Below are positions 8,282 to 14,134 of a stretch of DNA of 22,226 nucleotides, in pieces. The first letter of the stretch is position 1. Every line of letters starts with the position of its first letter. Source of the DNA: CAYVXT01 sp964455485 (GTDB taxonomy: Bacteria; Patescibacteriota; Minisyncoccia; Phycocordibacterales; WO2-35-19); NCBI GenBank assembly GCA_964455485.1, contig CAYVXT010000062.1, forward strand, positions 1 to 22,226, given 5' to 3'. The translations under genes and the position numbers were made by a program. Below the pieces are notes generated by a model, which ran no database searches, was not told the origin of the DNA, and worked only from the letters and a program-made list of their open reading frames with translations.

Positions 8282-8303
8282 AAGGCCGAGCATGCTCGGC
8301 CTT
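8282..8303. terminator. Perfect 22-bp palindrome, bidirectional terminator between convergent genes
   Basis: AAGGCCGAGCA followed by its exact complement TGCTCGGCCTT. On the minus strand it is followed by TTTTCT, making it a good terminator for the 8311-8580 gene; on the plus strand the U-tract is poor. It sits 2 nt after the DUF4214 stop and 7 nt beyond the minus-strand stop. Confidence 0.75.
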
Positions 8304-8310
8304 CGCACCC

Positions 8311-8580
8311 TTAGGCGCACTTTGCGGGAGGACATTCTCCATGTAAAACCCTAAAATGCGTCTGACTTAAGAAAACGAAAAACCGATAGCCATCAGAGCC
8401 GTTTAGAGCACTTCCTATTTCGACCAGGTGTGAACCTACCCAATCCAAAGAAATATCGGAGAATGGGTAATCTTTGAACGAGCCGGGCTCAAGCTCCTTG
8501 CATTCCTCGCAAAGCCTTCGCAAAAAACCAACTGTAAGCTCCTGCGCTTCTTCTTTTTGCTCGATTTCTTCAACCTGCAC
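8311..8580 (-). CDS. Small hypothetical protein with four cysteines near its ends of domains
   Basis: I place the start at the GTG at 8580, because a near-perfect SD (GGAGGAG, minus-strand 8594-8588) sits 7 nt upstream. The in-frame ATG at 8598 would put that SD inside the gene. The product has 89 residues. The N-terminus is acidic and helical (VQVEEIEQKEEAQELTVGFL). A CEEC pair follows in LRRLCEECKEL, and the protein ends with HGECPPAKCA. Two cysteine pairs could bind zinc, but the spacing between them (about 50 residues) is long and no known finger is recognised. GC exceeds that of the core genes. The gene is bracketed by hairpins at 8282 and 8641, so it looks like an independent one-gene cassette. 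Confidence 0.65.
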   Translation of the reverse strand: MQVEEIEQKEEAQELTVGFLRRLCEECKELEPGSFKDYPFSDISLDWVGSHLVEIGSALNGSDGYRFFVFLSQTHFRVLHGECPPAKCA

Positions 8581-8587
8581 AGTTTTA

Positions 8588-8607
8588 CTCCTCCACATGA
8601 AATCATA
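8588..8607 (-). promoter_or_regulatory. Ribosome-binding site and -10 of the 8580 minus-strand gene
   Basis: On the minus strand TATGAT (8607-8602) would start transcription near 8595, giving a short leader that contains GGAGGAG (8594-8588), 7 nt from the GTG at 8580. The -35 is weak. This arrangement decides the start codon. Confidence 0.45.
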
Positions 8608-8640
8608 ATTTAATGAAGCTGAATCTAAGATGAACGGAAA

Positions 8641-8670
8641 AAGCCGGGCATCGCCCGACTTTTATTTTGT
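8641..8670. terminator. Bidirectional hairpin terminator
   Basis: AAGCCGGGC (8641-8649) and GCCCGACTT (8653-8661) form a 9-bp stem with one mismatch and a 3-nt loop. T-rich runs follow on both strands (TTTATTTT on plus, TTTTTCC on minus). No gene end is next to it, which suggests an unrecognised transcript from the 8670-8900 region on the minus strand. Confidence 0.6.
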
Positions 8671-8908
8671 GCGTCTGTTGCCAAAACCTCTAAAGATTCA
8701 AAGTTACTTTGGCTTATATAATAGTGAGGAGCAATCTACCAAACGATCGCTCTCTGTTGTTTACTAGTCGGGCCTGACCCAGATGACATGGTTGCCCTCT
8801 GGAACTTTGATTCCGCTGAGCACCTACTAAATGGTAGTGTTTTCCCCCGCATCCTTATTTTTAGGTATTTTTACTAATTTTGGCATAAAGATGGGGGGTA
8901 GTTTCCCC
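8671..8908. other. Intergenic stretch with no confident gene
   Basis: I see no gene that can be called. A TATAAT-like element lies near 8717 and a GAGGAG near 8726. A plus-strand frame from about 8732 to 8876 reads protein-like (it includes VGPDPDDMVALWNFDSAEHL) but lacks a good start. A 19-codon minus-strand frame (VLSGIKVPEGNHVIWVRPD) overlaps it. Either could be a gene remnant, and a small RNA is also possible. Confidence 0.4.
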
Positions 8909-8936
8909 TTGACAAAAAATTGTGGTAATATATAAT
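8909..8936 (+). promoter_or_regulatory. Near-consensus promoter for the 9048 gene
   Basis: TTGACA (8909-8914), a 16-nt spacer and TATAAT (8931-8936). Both hexamers are perfect, making this the strongest sigma-70-type promoter in the window. Transcription should begin near 8943. Confidence 0.85.
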
Positions 8937-9047
8937 ATGGATGGTTAAACTTAACCTACACTACTACCATAAGCAAGCAGATCACAGGCTACGGCACTGA
9001 ATCTGGCTACTTCTGGACAGAGTGAACTTCTAAGGAAGGTGAAGGAT
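8937..9047 (+). promoter_or_regulatory. Leader of the 9048 gene
   Basis: About 105 nt separate the promoter from the ATG at 9048. The leader contains GGTTAA-AC-TTAACC (8944-8957), a six-base repeat GGCTAC, and AAGGAAGG (9032-9039), 8 nt before the ATG, as the ribosome-binding site. A 19-codon frame starting at ATG 8941 is His-rich, but its start overlaps the predicted transcription start. Confidence 0.4.
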
Positions 9048-9863
9048 ATGTTATTTCAAAACGTGTTGCATCACTGGGCTCTACTGACGATTTACGTCGT
9101 CCTGATTGTCCTCACATCGCCAACGCTTAACAACTTCTGGGGCAGAGTCTTGGACGGTACCCGTTGGTATCGAAGGATTGTGCGGAGCATCGAAGCGATG
9201 CCCAAACTGTCTCGCTGGTTGGGTTGGTCGATTTTAGCGATCGTCCTCTTCTCAATCCGATTCTTAGCTGCACCTCTTCTTTGGATCGTCATGATCCTGA
9301 CAGAAGGCCGAAGGAAAAAACGCGAAGCGGAGAAATATCGGCAACAGCAAGAAGCGGGCCGCATCGCCAAAGAGAAGAAGGACCAGGAAAACCTGCGACG
9401 AGCCGAGGCTCGGAAGCAATGGTTCGCTGAACATCCGCCGAAACTTTACTTTAACACCGTAAGCGGTGTCACCTCCATTCTGCGGCCCGATGTTTACAAC
9501 GCCGCAATCGAGCAGACGACCAAAGCTCGGCGCAACGGGTTCTGGGAGAAGGATAATGTCCTCTTCCCAGCTTATGACACCGTTATCTTCGTGACCAAAC
9601 AGGGCAAGGAACTCATCGACAACAATCTGGGAGGAAAGGATGCCGGTCGCTACAAAATAGCTGGCTGGCTCTCGGCTCTCGACGAAATAGTGCAGGCGGG
9701 CAATGCCGAGCTTGTGCACGTTTCGGAGATTTTCGTGCCCTGGGTGAACGAGGCAGTCGTTCCGTTCTCTGACCAGAAGCAAATGGTACGAGACAGTCTC
9801 GGACGCGCTTCGTATCTGGAACTGATTCTGCCACAGGCACCCAGAGAGCTTCTACCAGTTTGA
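9048..9863 (+). CDS. Hypothetical membrane protein with coiled coil, atypical composition
   Basis: I do not recognise this protein. I chose the ATG at 9048 because AAGGAAGG lies 8 nt upstream; an in-frame GTG at 9039 would leave that site too close. The 271 residues show two membrane segments (about 7-24 and 58-85), a highly charged coiled-coil region (88-125, rich in Arg, Lys, Glu and Gln), and a soluble C-terminal domain (about 130-271) that contains ILRPDVYNAAIEQ and NAELVHVSEIFVPW. Both ends are probably cytoplasmic. GC is about 55% in parts, far above pnp or ftsH. A perfect promoter, a long leader and a strong terminator make it monocistronic. Transfer or a separate expression class is likely; the function is unknown. 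Confidence 0.75.
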   Translation: MLFQNVLHHWALLTIYVVLIVLTSPTLNNFWGRVLDGTRWYRRIVRSIEAMPKLSRWLGWSILAIVLFSIRFLAAPLLWIVMILTEGRRKKREAEKYRQQQEAGRIAKEKKDQENLRRAEARKQWFAEHPPKLYFNTVSGVTSILRPDVYNAAIEQTTKARRNGFWEKDNVLFPAYDTVIFVTKQGKELIDNNLGGKDAGRYKIAGWLSALDEIVQAGNAELVHVSEIFVPWVNEAVVPFSDQKQMVRDSLGRASYLELILPQAPRELLPV

Positions 9864-9895
9864 TGCAGTACAGGACTGAGCAGACCGACTGCTTG

Positions 9896-9932
9896 CCCGC
9901 CATGTCGAAAGACCTCTGGCGGGTTTCTGTTT
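9896..9932 (+). terminator. Terminator of the 9048 gene
   Basis: CCCGCCA (9896-9902) pairs with TGGCGGG (9917-9923). An inner GTC-GAAA-GAC stem carries a GNRA-type tetraloop, and TTTCTGTTT follows. It lies 33 nt after the stop. Confidence 0.85.
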
Positions 9933-10038
9933 CCAAAAAATCAGAAAAAATCACAAATACTTCCATTTCCCACAATCTAATCGATTTCACCTTGAAGTTA
10001 ACCCTCCAACCTTTAAGAAAGACCATTTAGAGAGAATC

Positions 10039-10172
10039 GGTCACAGATAATTTTGTTTTCGTCAAAACAAAATTTCCGCGACCCCGGCTCGCTCGTCCCG
10101 ATTGCTATCGGGACATAGCTGCGCCTTTCGATTCCCCCACGCGATTGAAGCAGTTCAATCGCTCGTCTCCAC
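10039..10172 (-). repeat. Structured RNA-gene-flanking repeat, copy 1 (downstream of ssrA)
   Basis: Three hairpins in a row. Hairpin 1 (10039-10083): long, AT-rich, closed by GGTC/GACC. Hairpin 2 (10095-10114): GTCCCGAT-TGCT-ATCGGGAC, perfect. Hairpin 3 (10141-10162): GCGATTGAA-GCAG-TTCAATCGC, perfect. Bases 10088-10123 are identical, in inverse orientation, to 14047-14082 beside tRNA-Arg. Around the core, stem sequences differ between the copies but remain paired, as expected of a conserved structure. CTCCAC at 10167-10172 is complementary to the acceptor end of the tmRNA. The orientation given is that of ssrA. No coding frame was seen in it. The preceding 9933-10038 shows nothing. Confidence 0.8.
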
Positions 10173-10177
10173 TAGCT

Positions 10178-10215
10178 CAAAACGAAAACCGCCTAAAAAG
10201 GCGGTTTTCGTTTTG
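10178..10215 (-). terminator. Terminator of ssrA
   Basis: A perfect 16-bp stem, CAAAACGAAAACCGCC (10178-10193) with its complement (10200-10215), loop TAAAAA. It starts 5 nt beyond the 3' end of the tmRNA. The stem can be extended by AGC/GCT and CTCCAC/GTGGAG (10167-10172 with 10219-10224), which would draw in the last bases of the tmRNA acceptor strand. Confidence 0.85.
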
Positions 10216-10219
10216 GCTG

Positions 10220-10635
10220 TGGAGAAGGGGGGAATCGAACCCCCGTGCAAATAAGTTTTAACAATGAATCTACGCGATATATTTAGCTTCCACTGCCCAG
10301 GGGCAGAATTTGGCAATCAAGATATGAAGCTAAAGAAAAACTTGAGTGCCTATCTTCTAATTTTCAAAAATGAGCCGAAGCGTTTCTCATTTTTAGAGTC
10401 CGAAATTATTACAACTTATCTCCAGAACAGACTTGAGGAGTAAGCCGCCGCATAGGCGAGAGACCTAAATTTAGGCTCTTGCGTAAGCGAAATCAAAATC
10501 GTTAGCCGTAAAATACGGAGAAACGATCTTGGCAACAGTGTTTTTAGCACTTATTGTTTCCAACCTTTTTAAGAGTTATTGGAGCTCTACCGCGCACATT
10601 GTCAAAGTACCTACTTGTCTATGCCTGTCATCCCC
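10220..10635 (-). ncRNA. ssrA: tmRNA (trans-translation RNA)
   Basis: The minus strand ends in a standard T arm, GGGGG-TTCGATT-CCCCC, then CTTCTCC and discriminator A at 10220; CCA is not encoded. The 5' end is placed at 10635, where GGGGATG pairs with CTTCTCC except for one U-U. The usual D-loop-like TTCGAC after it is altered (GGCATAGACA). A GAG...CTCTTAAAAA stem resembles the start of the E. coli pseudoknot region. The tag frame (minus 10506-10471) reads ANDFDFAYARA then TAA, with the stop inside the hairpin CCTAAATTTAGG. The length is about 416 nt, somewhat longer than E. coli's 363. tmRNA rescues stalled ribosomes with SmpB, encoded 108 nt upstream on the same strand. The T arm and tag make the call secure; the 5' end is less so. 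Confidence 0.88.
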
Positions 10636-10730
10636 GCCAAATTTGCCTACGAGCGCAGCGAGTAGCTGCAAATTTGAGCGCTCCGACCTGATTTCTTAAG
10701 CAGCGTCGGAGCAAAGACAAACTTAGCGGG
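10633..10730 (-). repeat. Two-hairpin inverted repeat between smpB and ssrA
   Basis: An outer stem CCCGC/GCGGG (10633-10637 with 10726-10730) encloses hairpin A (CAAATTTGC 10638-10646 with GCAAATTTG 10668-10676) and hairpin B (GCTCCGAC 10680-10687 with GTCGGAGC 10705-10712). It could fold as a three-way junction. It abuts, and overlaps by three bases, the predicted 5' end of the tmRNA. It shares the short string TAGCTGC with the downstream repeat, too little to claim homology. Confidence 0.6.
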
Positions 10731-10743
10731 AATTTCAAACTTT

Positions 10744-11184
10744 CTACCTCTTAAACTCTCTTCTTATTTCAATATCAGTCTCTCGCTTCTTAATACTCTC
10801 CCTTTTATCAAACTTCTTTTTACCGCGAGCAATCCCTAATTCAATTTTGAGCTTATTACCCTTATTATACACCGAAAGAGGTGCTATTGTCAATCCTTTT
10901 TGAACCTCAGCTTTCTCTAAAGATTCTATTTCGTCCTTAGTTAGCAACAGTTTTCGGTTGCGTAGGGGGTTATAATCAGCAGGAGTATTTGCTGGTTGAT
11001 AAGGGGGAATGTTCATATTCATAATAAAAGCCTCCTTGCCGCGTACAATAACATAAGAACCAATGAGAGAACCTTGGCCTTTTTTTAAAGATTTGACCTC
11101 AAAACCTAAAAGCTCAATACCAGCCTCGTATTTTTCGACGATTTCGTAGTCAAAGTATGCTTTTTTGTTCTGAATCAAACTCAT
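10744..11184 (-). CDS. smpB: SsrA-binding protein SmpB
   Basis: SmpB binds the tRNA-like part of tmRNA and carries it into stalled ribosomes. The 146 residues match the family: N-terminal YEIVEKYEAGIELLGFEVKSL, then GSYVIVRGKEAFIMNMNIPPY, DYNPLRNRKLLL, and the C-terminal basic tail LGIARGKKKFDKRESIKKRE. The tail is the part that enters the empty mRNA channel in known structures. I chose the ATG at 11184 (MSLIQNKKAYFDYEI), where the family begins, and not the upstream in-frame start at 11226. An extended -10 just before it supports near-leaderless transcription. ssrA follows on the same strand, so a joint transcript is possible. The gene diverges from ftsH. Confidence 0.95.
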   Translation of the reverse strand: MSLIQNKKAYFDYEIVEKYEAGIELLGFEVKSLKKGQGSLIGSYVIVRGKEAFIMNMNIPPYQPANTPADYNPLRNRKLLLTKDEIESLEKAEVQKGLTIAPLSVYNKGNKLKIELGIARGKKKFDKRESIKKRETDIEIRREFKR

Positions 11185-11192
11185 TGGTCGTA

Positions 11193-11201
11193 ATATTAGC
11201 A
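11193..11201 (-). promoter_or_regulatory. Extended -10 for smpB
   Basis: On the minus strand TGcTAATAT ends 8 nt before the smpB ATG at 11184. This gives a leaderless or 1-2-nt-leader mRNA and supports the chosen start. Confidence 0.45.
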
Positions 11202-11250
11202 TTTTTATGGTAAAATCTCTCAACACTACGCCAATTTCAGATGGATACGA

Positions 11251-11256
11251 TATAGT
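11251..11256 (+). promoter_or_regulatory. Possible -10 for ftsH
   Basis: TATAGT, inside a small inverted repeat GATAC-GATATA-GTATC (11244-11259). Transcription would begin near 11263, leaving about 54 nt of leader with no SD before the ATG at 11317. Confidence 0.35.
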
Positions 11257-11316
11257 ATCAATTAATTTTCTTTATTCGTAAATTAGTCTACATTCGTGTA
11301 TTAGTGCCACAAAAAA

Positions 11317-13251
11317 ATGTCAAAACAACAAAAGCAACCAAAAAAAGAGGAGCAAAAAAAAGTGATATTGAAAAAGTCTCCTAGTATAAATTTCGGCGGA
11401 TCATTTTTTAGTAATTTTGTATTGGGAATATTAATAATATTTTTTGTTATTTCAATTTATTCTCTTATTTCAGGCAATAGCAACAAAGTAGAGATAAGTA
11501 TTTCTGATCTTGCAAATGCAGTGAAGGCTGGCGAGGTCAAATCAATTGAGGTAAAAAGTGGAAGCCTTGAAGCAAAATATAGCGACGATAGTATAAAAAC
11601 TTCTAAAAAAGAAGAGGGTACTAGTGTTGCAGAGACACTAGCTGCTTATGGAGTAAGCGAAAGTCAATTGAGTGCAGTAAACGTAAATGTAAAAAATGAC
11701 TCTGGGTTGCTGTATTGGGTCATAAACTTATCACCCATATTTTTCCCAATACTTTTCATTGCGGTTTTCATATGGCTTACAACAAGACAAATAAAAGGTG
11801 CGGGGATGCAGGCGTTTACCTTTGGTCAATCTAGAGCCAAAATAATCACTCCTGACGACTCTAAACAAAGAGTAATGTTTAAAGATGTGGCCGGGGCAAA
11901 AGAAGCAAAGGAAGAACTTTCTGAAATTGTAGACTTCTTAAAAAATCCTAAAAAGTTTTTTGAAATTGGCGCAAGAATTCCAAAAGGTATTTTACTCATG
12001 GGTGCACCCGGAGTAGGTAAAACATTGCTAGCACGAGCCGTGGCAGGGGAGGCAGGAGTAGCATTTTTCTCTATTTCCGGATCAGAATTTGTTGAAATGT
12101 TTGTGGGAGTAGGTGCAAGCCGTGTTAGAGATCTATTTCAAATCGCAAAGCGAGCAGCACCGGCAATAATTTTTATGGATGAATTGGATGCAGTTGGAAG
12201 AGTAAGGGGTGGAGGATTAGGAGGCGGTAATGACGAAAGAGAACAAACCTTAAACCAAATATTGGTTGAAATGGATGGATTCGAGCCAACTGAAAAAGTT
12301 GTAGTGATGGCAGCTACAAACAGGCCTGACGTACTTGACCCAGCACTTTTAAGACCTGGCAGGTTTGACAGGAGAGTAACCATAGACCTCCCAGACAGAA
12401 ATGATAGGGAAGAGATTTTAAAAATTCACGCCAGAGAAAAACCTCTTGCCGAAGATGTAAACTTTAAAGTAATCGCCGAAAGAACTCCTGGATTTTCAGG
12501 CGCAGACCTTTATTCTCTTATGAACGAAGGTGCAATTTTAGCAGCACGTGAAAATAGAAATAAAGTTTCTCAATACGACCTTATTCGTTCAATAGAAAAA
12601 GTGATGCTAGGACCAGAACGCCGGAGCCACATACTTTCAGTAAAGGAAAAAGAAATAACAGCCTATCATGAGGCCGGCCATGCTCTCGTAGCATCAGTAT
12701 TGCCTCATGCAGACCCTGTACATAAAATTTCAATCATTAGTAGAGGTAGAGCAGCTGGATACACTTTGAAGTTACCCATTGAGGATCGCAAACTCCAATC
12801 AAGAAATGAATTTTTGGATGATATCGCAATGTCGCTTGGTGGTTATGTCACAGAAAAGATAGTTTTTGGCGATTTAACGACCGGACCATCAAACGATCTA
12901 CAAGTTTCAACTGCGATGGCACGTGATATGGTCACAAAATACGGTATGTCAGAATCATTAGGCCCTGTTGCTCTTGAAGGAGCAGGGGGGAAGGCACTAT
13001 TTGGAAAAGGTGTGAATGAAAAAGAGTATTCCCCTGAGATAGGAGCCCTTATTGACCATGAGGTTTCAAAAATTATGAAGGATGCCTATAACAGGTCAGA
13101 AAAGATTGTAAACGAATATAGGCCACTTTTGGACGCTATAGCCAAAAGATTGATCGAAACCGAAACTATTGAGCGTGAAGAATTTGAAAATATCCTTGTA
13201 GCTCATGGAGTACAACCCAAGAAAAAAGATATAATATCCCAAATATCATAA
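11317..13251 (+). CDS. ftsH: ATP-dependent zinc metalloprotease FtsH
   Basis: FtsH is a membrane-anchored hexameric AAA+ protease that removes unassembled or damaged membrane proteins and some regulators. The 644 residues show a Lys/Gln-rich N-terminus, TM1 (about 32-52), an extracytoplasmic domain, TM2 (about 131-157), the AAA+ domain with Walker A GAPGVGKT (229-236), Walker B IIFMDELDAVGR and the second region of homology (ATNRPDVLDPALLRPGRFDRRV), then the peptidase domain. The zinc motif HEAGH has H451, E452 and H455; D527 in SNDL is the expected third ligand. All key residues are present, so the enzyme should be active. The start lacks an SD and is preceded by an A-run. tRNA-Ile follows by 107 nt. 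Confidence 0.98.
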   Translation: MSKQQKQPKKEEQKKVILKKSPSINFGGSFFSNFVLGILIIFFVISIYSLISGNSNKVEISISDLANAVKAGEVKSIEVKSGSLEAKYSDDSIKTSKKEEGTSVAETLAAYGVSESQLSAVNVNVKNDSGLLYWVINLSPIFFPILFIAVFIWLTTRQIKGAGMQAFTFGQSRAKIITPDDSKQRVMFKDVAGAKEAKEELSEIVDFLKNPKKFFEIGARIPKGILLMGAPGVGKTLLARAVAGEAGVAFFSISGSEFVEMFVGVGASRVRDLFQIAKRAAPAIIFMDELDAVGRVRGGGLGGGNDEREQTLNQILVEMDGFEPTEKVVVMAATNRPDVLDPALLRPGRFDRRVTIDLPDRNDREEILKIHAREKPLAEDVNFKVIAERTPGFSGADLYSLMNEGAILAARENRNKVSQYDLIRSIEKVMLGPERRSHILSVKEKEITAYHEAGHALVASVLPHADPVHKISIISRGRAAGYTLKLPIEDRKLQSRNEFLDDIAMSLGGYVTEKIVFGDLTTGPSNDLQVSTAMARDMVTKYGMSESLGPVALEGAGGKALFGKGVNEKEYSPEIGALIDHEVSKIMKDAYNRSEKIVNEYRPLLDAIAKRLIETETIEREEFENILVAHGVQPKKKDIISQIS

Positions 13252-13358
13252 GGGTGGCGTAAAGCACCTTTTGTGGTATATTTTGACTATTGGCCGTAAA
13301 AATCTGCCTCGAATGAGACGTTGAAATTTTATAGTCATTCCATTCCTTAAAATTTCGC

Positions 13359-13431
13359 GCGCGCTTAGCTCAGTTGGTAGAGCGCCGAGCTTATACCTCG
13401 GTGGTCGTAGGTTCGAGTCCTACAGCGCGCA
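13359..13431 (+). tRNA. tRNA-Ile with anticodon UAU
   Basis: A complete 73-nt cloverleaf: acceptor GCGCGCT/AGCGCGC with A73, D arm GCTC/GAGC, anticodon stem CCGAG/CTCGG with loop CTTATAC (anticodon UAU), T arm GTAGG-TTCGAGT-CCTAC. CCA is not encoded. It would read AUA codons directly, whereas most bacteria use a CAU tRNA modified to lysidine by TilS. Confidence 0.95.
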
Positions 13432-13446
13432 CAACTTATAGAGTTC

Positions 13447-13818
13447 CTAACCCAATTTTGGCCACTTATAGTTTTTAATATAATTAATTATTGAGGTTAC
13501 ACGAGTTCTTTCCCCCTGGAGTTCTATACTTGCTGTGGAATTTTCGATACCCCAAGATTTATCCTTTATAACAAATTCTACATTATTAGACCTTGCAAGT
13601 CTTGAAATATCCTCAAAGAGAAAATCTCTTGCAATGGTATTGATCGTAATGTTAAAAGTAGTTTTTACTTTTTCATTCTCAGTACAAATTGGTAAAGTTT
13701 CATTTTTATCTAAAACCTCTGGGTTTAATACTTGTTCAGCTTTGTCTGCATTGATTCTAGATAACTCTTTACTATCTTCATTCAAATTGTTTTTAGGAAA
13801 ACCTTCCATATAGCACAT
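13447..13818 (-). CDS. Small hypothetical protein
   Basis: A 123-residue product I do not recognise. The first 50 residues are polar and Asn/Glu/Lys-rich and probably disordered. Residues about 52-123 (TTFNITINTIARDFLFEDISRL and on) alternate strand-like and helix-like stretches and could form a small ferredoxin-like alpha/beta domain; that is a guess from pattern. It has no membrane segment. The start may be the ATG at 13818 or the in-frame ATG at 13809; neither has an SD. It lies alone between two tRNA genes. The overlapping plus-strand open frame (13535-13813) has less protein-like composition. Confidence 0.55.
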   Translation of the reverse strand: MCYMEGFPKNNLNEDSKELSRINADKAEQVLNPEVLDKNETLPICTENEKVKTTFNITINTIARDFLFEDISRLARSNNVEFVIKDKSWGIENSTASIELQGERTRVTSIINYIKNYKWPKLG

Positions 13819-13902
13819 GTTAGTTGAAGAGTATCAAAAAATCAATTTATAAGCTGACTTTATATCCTTAATATGATAGATTTGATTAAATCCAATTATA
13901 TA

Positions 13903-13975
13903 GCCGCCGTAGTTAAATGGATTATAACAGTCCCGTCCTAAGGGATAGTTGAGGGTTCGATTCCCCCCGGTGGCA
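13903..13975 (+). tRNA. tRNA-Arg with anticodon CCU
   Basis: A 73-nt cloverleaf: acceptor GCCGCCG/CGGTGGC with A73, D stem GTTA/TAAC, anticodon stem GTCCC/GGGAT with loop GTCCTAA (anticodon CCU, reads AGG), T arm GAGGG-TTCGATT-CCCCC. The T stem has one A-C mismatch. CCA is not encoded. The last 16 nt of the gene and flank (13963-13978) recur at 14135-14150, and the structured repeat fills the space between. Confidence 0.9.
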
Positions 13976-13978
13976 CAA

Positions 13979-14134
13979 ATTGAGTAAAGCGAAATTTAGT
14001 GCCACCGAGCAAGCAAACTGCTTTGCTTGCGTGGGGAATTGAAAGCCGCAGCTATGTCCCGATAGCAATCGGGACGAGCGAGGTGAGATCACGAAATTTT
14101 GCGAGTGACTGACGAGCAAAATATTTGTGATCGA
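13979..14134 (+). repeat. Structured RNA-gene-flanking repeat, copy 2 (downstream of tRNA-Arg)
   Basis: In the direction of the tRNA gene: AATTTaGTGCCACC (13993-14006), which pairs with the tRNA acceptor end GGTGGCACAAATT (13969-13981); hairpin 3 GCAAGCAAA-CTGC-TTTGCTTGC (14009-14030); GTGGGGAATTGAAAG; hairpin 2 GTCCCGAT-AGCA-ATCGGGAC (14056-14075); and a long AT-rich hairpin 1 (14087-14132). Bases 14047-14082 are identical to copy 1. Hairpin 3 has the same loop and length as in copy 1 but different, still fully paired, stem bases. Confidence 0.8.

Noticed and set aside
8745..8853. 36-codon minus-strand frame starting ATG 8853
   Set aside because: AAGG touches the ATG, leaving no spacing, and its translation is low in hydrophobic residues and unlike a folded protein.
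9613..10026. Minus-strand open frame of 137 codons
   Set aside because: It overlaps the 9048 gene, its terminator and flank, has unlikely composition and no ribosome-binding site. High GC makes long antisense frames common there.
13535..13813. Plus-strand frame opposite the small hypothetical gene
   Set aside because: It mirrors the minus-strand gene; the minus-strand translation looks more like a folded protein. Certainty is moderate.
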